Source: Halorubellus salinus (lineage in GTDB: Archaea; Halobacteriota; Halobacteria; Halobacteriales; Natrialbaceae). From it: a DNA stretch of 64,000 nt. How positions within the stretch are numbered: position 1 is the first letter of the stretch; each line of letters opens with the position of its first letter. The notes beneath the pieces are model-generated. The model saw only the letters and a list, made by a program, of their open reading frames with translations. It searched no databases and had not been told where the DNA came from. A program made the position numbers and the translations under genes. This document shows positions 10,164 to 18,255 of this stretch, piece after piece. Where the stretch lies: assembly GCF_020567525.1 (NCBI RefSeq), contig NZ_JAJCVI010000005.1:186001-250000 (forward strand). The letters run 5' to 3'.

Positions 10164-10291
10164 CAGGTCTCGACCTCCGCGAGCGTCGCGAGCAGGTCGT
10201 CGTTCACTGCGCGCGTCTCCGTCGAGCTGGGGTCGACCGTCGAGTCGTCGAACCCGCCACCCGTTCCGGTAGTGGCTGACCGTTCGTCCAC
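10163..10291 (-). CDS. Short acidic ORF translationally coupled to amt
   Basis: A 42-codon frame beginning with GTG (MDERSATTGTGGGFDDS...) and ending TGA, whose last base is the first base of the amt ATG. Its predicted product is acidic and Thr/Ser/Gly-rich with a short helix-prone end (DDLLATLAEVE), a composition like real haloarchaeal proteins. No family was recognised. It could be a leader peptide that controls amt translation, a small partner of the Amt-GlnK complex, or chance. Coupling by overlap is seen in the sequence; the function is unknown. Confidence 0.45.
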   Translation of the reverse strand: MDERSATTGTGGGFDDSTVDPSSTETRAVNDDLLATLAEVET

Positions 10292-10373
10292 GATACTATT
10301 AGATTTACACGCGTTCGTGTTCCGAGTCACGGATAGTCGTCATCATAGCACAGTACATAAGGATTAGCGTTGT

Positions 10374-10410
10374 CGAACGTCCACAATACCAGGTGCATGA
10401 TGGACGTTCG
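10374..10410. promoter_or_regulatory. Perfect 10-bp inverted repeat upstream of amt
   Basis: CGAACGTCCA at 10374-10383 is repeated as TGGACGTTCG at 10401-10410 with a 17-base spacer. It lies about 80 bases upstream of the small ORF before amt, next to an AT-rich stretch containing TTATGTACT on the minus strand (about 10353-10361) that could be a TATA box. Position and symmetry suggest an operator for a nitrogen-responsive regulator; that is inference. Confidence 0.5.
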
Positions 10411-10735
10411 TACGAACTTCAATCGAATCAAGTCTGTTTAAGGATGTAAAGCGTCCAGAAATCACGCGTCCGTCAGCGCGTAACTCGACGTTCGTCGAGT
10501 CCACGAACGCGCCCAGCGGCCGACCACAGCGACATGCCCCACCATGACACGCAGGAACGACGCCGTAAACCGCAAGACTGCGTCGACCCGCGCCGTCGGC
10601 AAATCTTGCACGCGCGAGCACCCAGAATCCATCCGACCGACCACGACGCCGGGCGTCGACCTGTCGATTACAACCCCAGCCCGCCGCGTCGACCTGTCGA
10701 AGACAATATTAGGTCGACGGGGCGGGGCCTCGCCG
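10411..10735. other. Intergenic region between the amt promoter and a lipoprotein gene
   Basis: No protein-like frame was seen. It holds an AT-rich start (10411-10450), then a stretch with a 15-bp direct repeat and an inverted repeat, listed separately. Confidence 0.5.
10653..10718. repeat. Direct repeat plus inverted repeat after a lipoprotein gene
   Basis: GCGTCGACCTGTCGA occurs at 10653-10667 and again at 10686-10700. GTCGACCT at 10688-10695 is also mirrored as AGGTCGAC at 10711-10718 around an AT-containing loop (AATATT). It lies just downstream of the minus-strand lipoprotein gene and may fold at the transcript's 3' end. Confidence 0.6.
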
Positions 10736-11155
10736 CTACTCCTCCAGGCCGATGTCGGTGACGATGATGGTCACGTCGGCGTCCGTCTCCGCGTCCGGTT
10801 CGATGGGGAACCCGACGGCGTACGCGCAATCGCCGGTCTCGATGTTCTGCAGTTGGAACCCGCCGCCGAGCGTCTGGAGGGACGCTCGACCCGTGCCGTC
10901 GTCGATGGCGACCTCGGACTGCGTCGCCTTCTCGATGGCGCCGACCACGCGCGGGAGCTCTTCGGTCGTCTCCGACCCCGTGCTCGCGTTCTCGCTCTCA
11001 GTCTCCTCGGCCTGTTCGCGCGCTCGCTCCGCCAGCGCACCGATCTCGTTCTCGCCCGGGCCACAGCTCCCGAGCACGCCACAGCCAGCCACCGACGTCA
11101 TGCCACTCGCGGCCGCCGCGGCCCCGGCTCGCCTCAGAACAGCTCGTCGATTCAT
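10736..11155 (-). CDS. Tat-exported lipoprotein, unknown function
   Basis: Protein of 139 residues. The N terminus MNRRAVLRRAGAAAAAS has twin arginines and a lipobox (SVAGC, Cys near 25), so it is probably exported by Tat and lipid-anchored outside the membrane. The mature part is acidic, with a Glu/Ser/Thr-rich linker (residues about 45-70) followed by a compact beta-rich domain (FQLQNIETGDCAYAVGFPIEP, DVTIIVTDIGLEE). No family was recognised. The ATG was chosen because it starts the signal peptide exactly. Confidence 0.75.
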   Translation of the reverse strand: MNRRAVLRRAGAAAAASGMTSVAGCGVLGSCGPGENEIGALAERAREQAEETESENASTGSETTEELPRVVGAIEKATQSEVAIDDGTGRASLQTLGGGFQLQNIETGDCAYAVGFPIEPDAETDADVTIIVTDIGLEE

Positions 11156-11329
11156 GTACACATACCAACACTCGTCAGTAATAATGATTCCCAAAACCGA
11201 TGCGGATTCGGGGACGACCCGCAACGCGATTCGACCACCAACGTGTCGGCTCGACAGAACCGGTTCGACCGTCAGCGCGTCGGTTCGACGAGCGCGGGCG
11301 GTTCGCGTGCCCGGTCCCGTGACCGTCGG

Positions 11330-12313
11330 TCAGTCGGCGCTCTCAGCGAGCAGTTCCGCGAAGTACGTCACGACGAGGTCCGCGCCGGCGCGCTTGATCG
11401 AGAGCACGGACTCCCTGGCCGTTCCCTCGAGGTCGAGCCAGCCCTTCTCGGCGGCGGCGTGCAGCATCGCGTACTCGCCGGAGACGTTGTACGCCGCCAC
11501 CGGCCGGTCGAACTCGCGGCGGACGTCCGCGACGATGTCGAGGTAGGGCAGCGCGGGCTTGATCATGAGGACGTCCGCGCCCTCCTCGACGTCCAGGCGG
11601 ACCTCGCGAGTGGCCTCCCGGCGGTTCGCGGGGTCCATCTGGTAGTGCCGGCGGTCGCCGAACGCGGGAGCGCCGTCCGCGGCGTCGCGGAACGGCCCGT
11701 AGAATGCCGACTCGTACTTCGCGGCGTACGAGAGGATGGGCACGTCGGCGTGCCCGGCGTCGTCGAGCGCACCACGGATCGCGCCGACCATCCCGTCCAT
11801 CATCCCCGACGGCGCAACCATGTCCGCGCCCGCCTTCGCGTGACTCACCGCGACGCTCCCGAGCAACGGCAGCGTCTCGTCGTTCTCGACGGTCAACTCC
11901 GCGGCCTCGTGCGCGTGCGGTTCCAGCACCCCACAGTGCCCGTGCTCGGTGTACTCGCACAGGCAGACGTCCGTGATGACGTACGCGTCCGTCTCCGCGG
12001 TGACGCGCCGCGTCGCCTCCTGCACGACACCGTCTCCAGCCCACGCCTGCGACCCCGTCTCGTCCTTCGATTCGGGGATGCCGAACAGCATCACGGCCTC
12101 CACGCCCGTCGCGAGGACCTCCTCGACGCGCGCCACCGCCTCCTCGACCGGCACGCGCTCGTGGCCCGGCATCGACTCGATGGGGACGCGCTCGTCGGTC
12201 GTCGCGTCCACGAACACGGGCGCGACGAGGTCCGTCGCGTCCACCGTCGTCTCACTCACCAGCTCGCGCACGCCGTCCTTCCGGAGGCGGCGCGGACGCT
12301 CGATGCGCTCCAT
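11330..12313 (-). CDS. hemB: Porphobilinogen synthase (delta-aminolevulinate dehydratase)
   Basis: Joins two 5-aminolevulinate molecules to porphobilinogen; 327 residues, normal length. Seen: the active-site lysines in LSYAAKYESAFYGPFRDAA and VLMIKPALPYLDI, and the metal-site segment DVCLCEYTEHGHCGVLE whose three cysteines (CLC...HC) mark the zinc-dependent type. PSGMMDGMVGAIR is also conserved. The start gives MERIERPRRLRKD, the family N terminus, with a TATA-like CTTA about 27 bases upstream. It works between HemL and HemC, both on the same strand further along. Confidence 0.97.
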   Translation of the reverse strand: MERIERPRRLRKDGVRELVSETTVDATDLVAPVFVDATTDERVPIESMPGHERVPVEEAVARVEEVLATGVEAVMLFGIPESKDETGSQAWAGDGVVQEATRRVTAETDAYVITDVCLCEYTEHGHCGVLEPHAHEAAELTVENDETLPLLGSVAVSHAKAGADMVAPSGMMDGMVGAIRGALDDAGHADVPILSYAAKYESAFYGPFRDAADGAPAFGDRRHYQMDPANRREATREVRLDVEEGADVLMIKPALPYLDIVADVRREFDRPVAAYNVSGEYAMLHAAAEKGWLDLEGTARESVLSIKRAGADLVVTYFAELLAESAD

Positions 12314-12446
12314 ACCCGACACTCCGGGGGCGCCCGGGGTAAGCGTAGCGCTCTCGACGCCACCGCACCTCGAGAACTCGCCGCGACCACCATCGTTGCC
12401 AACGTGACACAACGCATTTACCTGCCGCCTCGTGACCATAGGTCGA

Positions 12447-13091
12447 ATGACGACTGACGTCACCGACGGCGCGCAACCCCGAGAGGACGGCCTGCGGTGG
12501 CTCCTCGCGGAGTACGGGCCGCTCGCGGTCGCGGTCGGGTTCGCCGTCCTCGCCGTCGCTGGGGTCGCGCTGTTCCTCGTCGGCGACGAATCCCTCGCAC
12601 GAGCGTTCCTCGACCAGTACGGGGTGCTCGCGCTGTTCGCCATCCTCGTCCTCGAGGGCGCGATGCTACTGTACTTCGCGCCGAGCGAGGCGCTCGTCCC
12701 GGCGAGCATCCAGTTGCTCGCCGCGAGCACCGGCGACGTCGAGACCATCGCGGTCCTCATCCTCGTCGCCGCCGCGGGCGCGACCGTCGGCCAGTACGCG
12801 CTGTTCACGCTCGCGAAACGCACCGGCCGCGACTGGCTGCTCGACCGGACGTGGTTCCGCGTGAGCGAGGACCGCCTGGAGCGCTTCGAGGGCTGGTTCG
12901 ACCGCTGGGGGCGCGCCGCCGTCCCCGTCTCGAACGCGCTCCTGTTCACGCGCGGGATGCTCACCGTCCCCGCCGGGTTCGCGGACATGAACGACCTCGA
13001 GTTCGTCGCGCTCTCCGCGGTCGGGAGCGTGCTCTTCCAGACGTGGCTCGCGCTCGCGTGGCTCGGCGTCCTCCAACTCGGCGTCTTCTGA
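12447..13091 (+). CDS. DedA-family (VTT domain) membrane protein
   Basis: Membrane protein of 214 residues with four to five hydrophobic helices. The DedA/VTT core is visible: an E-G-A segment (VLEGAMLLYFAPSEALVPA), G-Q-Y (GATVGQYALFTLAKRTGRDWL) and a late F-x-R-G motif (LFTRGMLTVPAGFADM). DedA proteins are linked to lipid scrambling or membrane proton homeostasis; the role here is unknown. The ATG at codon six of the open frame is preferred over the upstream GTG. Its promoter lies in the 130 bases shared with the divergent hemB. Confidence 0.85.
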   Translation: MTTDVTDGAQPREDGLRWLLAEYGPLAVAVGFAVLAVAGVALFLVGDESLARAFLDQYGVLALFAILVLEGAMLLYFAPSEALVPASIQLLAASTGDVETIAVLILVAAAGATVGQYALFTLAKRTGRDWLLDRTWFRVSEDRLERFEGWFDRWGRAAVPVSNALLFTRGMLTVPAGFADMNDLEFVALSAVGSVLFQTWLALAWLGVLQLGVF

Positions 13092-13155
13092 CGACCACGC
13101 CACGGGTTCGCACACACCCACAAGGGCTTTTCGCGCGCCGTCGAATCGTCGCGGT

Positions 13156-13707
13156 ATGCCCGGAGCAGTCTTCCTGCGGTCGGACCGGTTGACGTTACGG
13201 ACGATAGAGGCGGAGGACGTGGACTTCGTCCACGAGCACAAGAACCCACCCGCAGTCCATCGGTCGTACATCTGGCCGTACCCGGAGAACCACGACGACG
13301 TCGAGGAGTACCTCCTCGAGGACGACGACGGCACCAGCCTCCTCGTCTGCCGCGAGGGCGACGACGGCGACCCCGAGCCCGTGGGGGAGGTCGGGATGCA
13401 CGTCGACGACCGCACGCGCGAGGCCGAGATCGGCGTCTGGGTCGCCGAACCGTACTGGGGCGAGGGCTACGGCACCGAGGCGTGCGAACGGTTCGTCGAC
13501 TACGCGTTCGACGAGCGGAACGTCCACCGGATGATGGCGAAGCACATCGAGGGCAACGACGGCTCGAAGCGCATCTGGGAGAAGCTCGGGTTCGCCCACG
13601 AGGGCACCCACCGCGAGAGCGAGTTCATGGACGGGGAGTACCGCGACATGCACGTCTACGGCGTCCTCGCCGACGAGTGGCGCAAGCGCGACGCCCGACA
13701 GTCCTGA
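13156..13707 (+). CDS. GNAT-family N-acetyltransferase, copy 1
   Basis: Protein of 183 residues of the RimJ/RimL-like acetyltransferase type. Seen: LRSDRLTLRTIEAEDVDFV at the N terminus, the acetyl-CoA loop region EPYWGEGYGTEACERFVDYAFDE, and the C-terminal NDGSKRIWEKLGFAHEGTHRE. Substrate is unknown (protein N terminus, aminoglycoside or metabolite are all possible). A TATA-like CTTTT sits about 27 bases upstream. The next gene is a clear paralog with the same layout, so this is a tandem duplication. Confidence 0.9.
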   Translation: MPGAVFLRSDRLTLRTIEAEDVDFVHEHKNPPAVHRSYIWPYPENHDDVEEYLLEDDDGTSLLVCREGDDGDPEPVGEVGMHVDDRTREAEIGVWVAEPYWGEGYGTEACERFVDYAFDERNVHRMMAKHIEGNDGSKRIWEKLGFAHEGTHRESEFMDGEYRDMHVYGVLADEWRKRDARQS

Positions 13708-13762
13708 GGACGACTCACACGCTTCCACAACGCCTTTTTTTGCCGGCGGTCGAGTCAGGCGT

Positions 13763-14317
13763 ATGCCTGGTGCAGTCTTCCTCCGCGGCGACCGCGTCTC
13801 CCTCCACACCATCGAGGAAGCGGACCTCGACCTCCTGAACGAGAACGTGAACGACCCGCGGGTGCGCCGTCCGTTGACGTCGGCGACGCCGACGACGATG
13901 CGGTCCACCGAGGAGTTCCACGAGGACGTCGTCAGCGACGACGACTCCGTGAACCTCCTCATCTGCGTCGACGGCGACGACGGCGACCCCGAGCCGGTCG
14001 GGGACATCGCGCTGTTCAAGATTCACGAGCGAACGCGCTGGGGCGAGCTCGCCATCGCCATCCATCCCGACCACTGGAGCAAGGGGTACGGGACCGAAGC
14101 GAGCCGGTTGCTCGTCGAGTACGCGTTCGACGAACGGAACCTGAACCGGGTGCAGGCGCGCGTGATGGCGGCGAACGACGCCTCGCGGCGCATCTGGGAG
14201 ACGCTCGGGTTCGAGCAGGAGGGCCGGTTGCGCGAGAACCAGTTCGTCGACGGCGAGTACGTCGACACGCTCTACTTCGGGCTGCTGGAGGCCGACTGGC
14301 GCGACCGCGGCGCCTGA
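13763..14317 (+). CDS. GNAT-family N-acetyltransferase, copy 2
   Basis: Protein of 184 residues, paralog of the gene just upstream: both start MPGAVFLR, both contain the same DGDDGDPEPVG stretch near residue 70, and both have the acetyl-CoA loop (here DHWSKGYGTEASRLLVEYAFDE) and NDASRRIWETLGFEQEGRLRE. The second half is more alike than the first, where the substrate loops usually lie. It has its own TATA-like run (CCTTTTTTTG) about 27 bases before the ATG, so the promoter was duplicated too. Confidence 0.9.
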   Translation: MPGAVFLRGDRVSLHTIEEADLDLLNENVNDPRVRRPLTSATPTTMRSTEEFHEDVVSDDDSVNLLICVDGDDGDPEPVGDIALFKIHERTRWGELAIAIHPDHWSKGYGTEASRLLVEYAFDERNLNRVQARVMAANDASRRIWETLGFEQEGRLRENQFVDGEYVDTLYFGLLEADWRDRGA

Positions 14318-14391
14318 CCGCGGTCGAGTGCATCGCGGCTGGAAGCGCCTGGTGACCAGGTGTCGAGAACGTGGCCACCAGCTGTCACACC

Positions 14392-14400
14392 AAGTATATG
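14392..14400 (+). promoter_or_regulatory. TATA-like box of the acidic membrane-anchored protein gene
   Basis: AAGTATATG lies about 28 bases before the ATG at 14425, the spacing expected for a leaderless transcript. Confidence 0.5.
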
Positions 14401-14424
14401 TCCTCACTCGTCGTATCAGTGGTC

Positions 14425-14766
14425 ATGGTCAAGAAGTTCACACTCTTAGAGCTGCACCTCGACGAAGCCCGATTCAGCAACGCCGTCGGGAGCACGGCCG
14501 AGGAAGCCGAAGAGCTGCTCGACGTCATGGACGCCGAGATGGACGCCGAGAGAGCCGAGGAGATGGACGACGAGCGCTCCGAGGACGAGATGGACGACGA
14601 GCGCTCCATCGGCCGCACCCTCCGACGTGCGGCGTTCCTGGTGGTGCTGGCGGTCGGCATCCGGACCATCGCTCGCCGCTTGCTCTCCGACGACATCGAG
14701 GACATCGAGGACGTCGTCGGCGAGGACTCGGTCGCGGTCGACCTCGACGAGCAGGTCGAGGCCTGA
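14425..14766 (+). CDS. Acidic protein with one hydrophobic segment, unknown function
   Basis: Protein of 113 residues beginning MVKKFTLLELHLDEARFSN. The middle is a charged repeat-like stretch (AEEMDDERSEDEMDDERS), followed by a single hydrophobic segment (RRAAFLVVLAVGIRTIARRL) and an acidic tail. It looks like a conserved haloarchaeal hypothetical protein anchored by one helix. The ATG is supported by AAGTATATG centred about 28 bases upstream; the longer frame is not needed. Confidence 0.75.
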   Translation: MVKKFTLLELHLDEARFSNAVGSTAEEAEELLDVMDAEMDAERAEEMDDERSEDEMDDERSIGRTLRRAAFLVVLAVGIRTIARRLLSDDIEDIEDVVGEDSVAVDLDEQVEA

Positions 14767-14945
14767 ACCCGCGCGGAATAATACGTTATCGTATATTTTC
14801 GAGTCGACCGTTCGCGTCTAGTGCCCTCTTCGTTACCGTTCACCACATTTCGTTAGGGTATACGAACCATACGCGAACCATCTTATTTCGCACACATCTG
14901 CTGTGTTTAATACGTCCCTAGTGGTATTAGGTAACGAGTCACATT
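14767..14945. promoter_or_regulatory. AT-rich promoter region of the DUF4870-like gene
   Basis: This stretch is much richer in A and T than the surroundings. GTTTAATAC at about 14905-14913 is the best TATA candidate and would place transcription start about ten bases before the ATG. Several TACG/TATAC-rich segments upstream (14781-14885) may hold further signals. Confidence 0.5.
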
Positions 14946-15392
14946 ATGGCAACCGAAGACATCAATACCGACGCGTCCACCACCGAACACAGCACAGAGA
15001 CCATCCAGCAATCCACCGGCACTGGCCTCGACTCGAACGTCGCCGGCGCACTCGCCTACCTCTTCGGCGCCCTCACGGGCATCATCTTCTACTTCCTCGA
15101 ACCAGAGGACGAGTTCGTCCGGTTCCACGCCGCACAGAGCATCGTCCTCAGCGTCTCGCTGTTCGCGCTCAGCATCGGGATCACGTTCGTCTCCATCCTC
15201 GTGAGTATCATCTCGAGTGCGAGCATCGAAGCGGGCTTCGCCGGCGCCATCGTCTCACTCGTGTTCTTCCTCGCGTGGCTCGTCATCGGGCTCGGCACGT
15301 TCGCCCTCTGGCTGTTCCTCATGCTCCGGGCCTACCAGGGCAAGCGCACCCGCGTCCCCATCGCCGCCGGGATCGCCGACCGCATCGCCTGA
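14946..15392 (+). CDS. DUF4870-family membrane protein
   Basis: Protein of 148 residues. After a polar Thr/Ser-rich start (about 30 residues) it has three to four hydrophobic helices with the DUF4870 signature: ALAYLFGALTGIIFYFLEPE, FVRFHAAQSIVL and a final LMLRAYQGKRTRVPIAAGIA. The function of this family is not known. Its stop codon is the first base triplet of a tandem repeat that continues downstream. Confidence 0.85.
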   Translation: MATEDINTDASTTEHSTETIQQSTGTGLDSNVAGALAYLFGALTGIIFYFLEPEDEFVRFHAAQSIVLSVSLFALSIGITFVSILVSIISSASIEAGFAGAIVSLVFFLAWLVIGLGTFALWLFLMLRAYQGKRTRVPIAAGIADRIA

Positions 15393-15496
15393 ATCGACCA
15401 CTCGCCCGAATCGGCTGCTCCCCTGAATCGACCACTCGCCCGAATCGGCTGCTCCCCTGAATCGACCACTCGCCCGAGTCCCCTGAATCGACCACC
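15390..15496. repeat. Tandem repeat starting at a stop codon, 34-bp period
   Basis: Copies start with TGAATCGACCAC at 15390, 15424, 15458 and 15484; the first TGA is the stop codon of the DUF4870-like gene. Copies one and two are identical, the third is shortened to 26 bp and the fourth is partial. Confidence 0.9.
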
Positions 15497-15565
15497 TGTC
15501 GCGACAGACGCAGCCCCCGCTGCCCGAACGCATCGCTCTCCTTTCGACGAAACACCAGACGAGAA

Positions 15566-15640
15566 GCGACCGCACCGCAATCGGAACCGCAACGGCGACC
15601 GCACCGCAATCGGGACCGCAACGGCGACCGCACGCGGTCG
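15566..15640. repeat. Tandem repeat, 29-bp period
   Basis: GCGACCGCACCGCAATCGG recurs at 15566 and 15595 with a partial third start at 15624. It lies between two convergent genes, close to the 3' end of the HdrD-like gene. Confidence 0.8.
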
Positions 15641-15685
15641 GTCTCGCACTGTCCCGAGACCGGCGTCGAAAGCGACCGACGGCGG

Positions 15686-17848
15686 TCAGACCGCGATCTG
15701 GTCCTCGGCGCCGATGGCCTCGACGATGAGTTCCGCGATGTCGACGACCTCGATGTCGTCCTCGAACCCGCCGGTCTTCCGGCCGTCCTCGTACATCGTC
15801 ATGCACATCGGGCACGCGACCACGAACTTCTCGACCGCCGACCCGGCGTCCGTATCCTCCAGTGCCTCGCGGAGGCGTTCCTCGCTCGGCTTCGTCTCCT
15901 CCTCGACCTCGATCCAGAGGCCGCCGCCACCGCCACCACAGCAGAACGAATCCGCGCGATTCCGCGGCATCTCGTGGAGCTCGCAGCCCGTCGCTTTCAC
16001 GAGGTCGCGAGGTGCCTCGTACTCGTCGTTGTACCGCCCCAGGTGACAGGGGTCGTGGTACGTGACGGTGTAGTCGAGTTCGGTCCCACGGAGTCCGAGC
16101 GCATTCCGCTCGACGAGCTCCTCGACGACCTGCGTCCAGTGCTTGACGTCTATCTCGCCGTCCGCGTTCCACTGGCCCTCGAACTCGAAGGGCATCATTG
16201 GGTCGTCCGCGAACTCTTCGAAGTCGACCTCCGGGTACTCGTTCTTGAACGTGTTGTAGCTGTGAGGGTCCGTGCAGACGAGCTTCTCGAACTCGCAGTC
16301 CTCGAAGGACTCGACGTGATGCCCGGCGAGTTCGACGTAGAGGAACTCCTCGCCGACGCGACGGATGTCGTTCCCGTCGTACTTCTCGTCGTCGAAGAGG
16401 ATACCGAAGGAGACGTCCGCCTCCTTGAGGATGGTCGCGAGCGACCGCGCGACCTTCTTGTTCCGGTCGTCGTAGCTCGGGTAGTCGCCGACGTACCAGA
16501 GGTACTCGACCTCCTCCTCGCGGGCGTCCGGCACTTCGAAGTCGAGGGGGTCCGCCCAGTCACCGCGCTTGCGCTGCGGGTCGCCGAACGTGTTCCCCTT
16601 CTGCATGAGGTTCTGGAAGACGTCCTGGAGGTTCGGGTCGATCTCGCCGGCGTCGGTCAGCTCGCGGTTCATCCGCGTGAACGAGTTCAGGTGCTCGATC
16701 TCGACGGGGCAGGCGTCCATGCACGCCATGCAGGACATGCAGGACTCCATCGTCTCCGCCTGGATGACCGACGACCCGCCGTCGGCGACGATGGCCTTCT
16801 CGTCGCCGCCGGCGTCGAGGTTCTCCCGGTACTGTTTGAGGTCGAGGATGACGTCGCGGGGGTCGAGGTTCCGGCCGCTCGCGTTCGCCGGACACACCGA
16901 CGAGCAACGCCCGCACTTCGTGCACGCGTCCTGGTCGAGGATCTCCTTCCAGCTGAAGGAGTCGATGCTCTCCGCGCCCGTGTCCGCGTCCAGGTCCGCG
17001 GGGACGCCGGGGAGGCGCTTGCCGGCCTTCTCGTCGCGGGTGACGACGTTCGCGAAGCTCGATATCATGTGGAACGGCTTCGCGTACGGGATGGCGGCGA
17101 TGAAGATCAGCGCGACGACGGCGTGCGTCCACCACGTGAGCGGGTAGACGGCGGTCGCCATCGACTCGGTCATCCCCGCGGCGGCGAAGACGTCGGCGGT
17201 GAACCAGCCGACGAAGCTCACGGTCTCGAACTCGGGGCGACCGGTGCCGAGGATGCGAACGCCCTCGGTGATGTAGCCGCCGACGCCGAGGTAGAACAGC
17301 GTCCACACGAAGAGGTCGTCCTCGGTGCTCGTGTGTTTGCCCCAGAGGCGGCCGTTCCGTTCGACGTACCGCCGGTAGATCGCCATGCCGACGCCGACGA
17401 CGAACAGGAGCCCCATCGCGTCCATCACGAACGAGTACGCGACGTAGAAGTCGCCGACGAAGAACGACTGCTTGTTCCCGAGGACGAACTGCGTGAACTT
17501 CTGGTAGCCGTCCATGTCGACGGCGAGGATGCCCGTCCCGATGGTGAGGGTCAGGAACCCCCAGAGGATGAACGTGTGCATCACGCCGGCGTAGAGGTCT
17601 CTGTCGAACTGTTTCTCGTTCGAGGCGACGATCTTCGTCGCCTCGAGGACGCGACGACCGAGGTCGTTGGTGCGCTCGAACCAGTCCTCGTCTCCCTGTG
17701 CGTAGCGGGCGAACCGGTCGTAGACGCCGTAGGCGAAGACGACGATGGCGACGGCGGCGAGGTAGTAGAACACGACTTCGCCCGTGTGACCTATCTGCCA
17801 GAACGTCGGGCGGGTCGTTTCCTGGAGCGGTACCAGCGGAACTGTCAT
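15686..17848 (-). CDS. Membrane-bound HdrD-like iron-sulfur protein
   Basis: Protein of 720 residues. Residues about 20-265 hold five or more hydrophobic helices with His residues (MHTFILWGFL, WWTHAVVALIF), like the cytochrome b subunit NarI. Two [4Fe-4S] motifs follow: Cys309/312/315/319 (CTKCGRCSSVCP) and Cys370/373/376/380 (CMSCMACMDACP). The C-terminal part carries CCG-type motifs (DPCHLGRYNDEYEAPRDL, FCCGGGGGG, ACPMCMTMY) as in HdrD, GlpC and lactate-utilisation proteins. It probably moves electrons between a cytoplasmic donor and the quinone pool; the partner is unknown and no dehydrogenase lies next to it. Confidence 0.9.
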   Translation of the reverse strand: MTVPLVPLQETTRPTFWQIGHTGEVVFYYLAAVAIVVFAYGVYDRFARYAQGDEDWFERTNDLGRRVLEATKIVASNEKQFDRDLYAGVMHTFILWGFLTLTIGTGILAVDMDGYQKFTQFVLGNKQSFFVGDFYVAYSFVMDAMGLLFVVGVGMAIYRRYVERNGRLWGKHTSTEDDLFVWTLFYLGVGGYITEGVRILGTGRPEFETVSFVGWFTADVFAAAGMTESMATAVYPLTWWTHAVVALIFIAAIPYAKPFHMISSFANVVTRDEKAGKRLPGVPADLDADTGAESIDSFSWKEILDQDACTKCGRCSSVCPANASGRNLDPRDVILDLKQYRENLDAGGDEKAIVADGGSSVIQAETMESCMSCMACMDACPVEIEHLNSFTRMNRELTDAGEIDPNLQDVFQNLMQKGNTFGDPQRKRGDWADPLDFEVPDAREEEVEYLWYVGDYPSYDDRNKKVARSLATILKEADVSFGILFDDEKYDGNDIRRVGEEFLYVELAGHHVESFEDCEFEKLVCTDPHSYNTFKNEYPEVDFEEFADDPMMPFEFEGQWNADGEIDVKHWTQVVEELVERNALGLRGTELDYTVTYHDPCHLGRYNDEYEAPRDLVKATGCELHEMPRNRADSFCCGGGGGGLWIEVEEETKPSEERLREALEDTDAGSAVEKFVVACPMCMTMYEDGRKTGGFEDDIEVVDIAELIVEAIGAEDQIAV

Positions 17849-18070
17849 AGTCTATCACCGGGGCGATTGCCGCTTAAATCTTGCCACACTCGGACGGTTG
17901 CCCGCTCCCCTCTTGCGAGAATCCTCCCGGAGTTGAGGGTTTCCGCGTTCGAGTGGGCTCCCTTCGTGCGATTCACGCCCCGAGACAGTGGGTACTCACG
18001 TCAGGTGAGGGTGCCGACGACTGCTCGCCGGAAGCGCCGCCGGCCGTCGCTCGCCGGAGTCGACGGTCGT

Positions 18071-18175
18071 TCGACGTGGCCGCTCGTCACTCGTCGTAGC
18101 CAGCGGTTGCTCGACGTGGCCGCTCGTCACTCGTCGTAACCGGCGGTTGCTCGACGTAGCCGGCGGTTGCTCGAC
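18071..18175. repeat. Tandem repeat in a divergent promoter region, 40-bp period
   Basis: TCGACGTGGCCGCTCGTCAC begins two nearly identical 40-bp units at 18071 and 18111, followed by a 20-bp half unit at 18151 that lacks the CTCGTCACTCGTC part. Confidence 0.85.
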
Positions 18176-18222
18176 GGCCCGGTTCGTAGAGGGAGACTAC
18201 CGGGGTCGAAAGGTGTGGTACG

Positions 18223-18230
18223 TTTATGTA
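18223..18230 (+). promoter_or_regulatory. TATA-like box
   Basis: TTTATGTA is centred about 29 bases before the ATG at 18256, suggesting transcription starting within a few bases of the start codon. Confidence 0.5.
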
Positions 18231-18255
18231 CCGTGAGGGCCCGAGTGTATCGGTG

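Larger units (their letters stand above)
17849..18255. other. Divergent intergenic region
   Basis: About 400 bases between the starts of the HdrD-like gene and the next plus-strand gene. No protein-like frame was seen. It contains the 40-bp tandem repeat and a TATA-like box, both listed separately. Confidence 0.5.

Noticed and set aside
15390-15640. CRISPR array
   Set aside because: Repeats are directly adjacent without unique spacers, and no cas genes are nearby apart from an orphan Cas4-like gene. The same holds for the other arrays.
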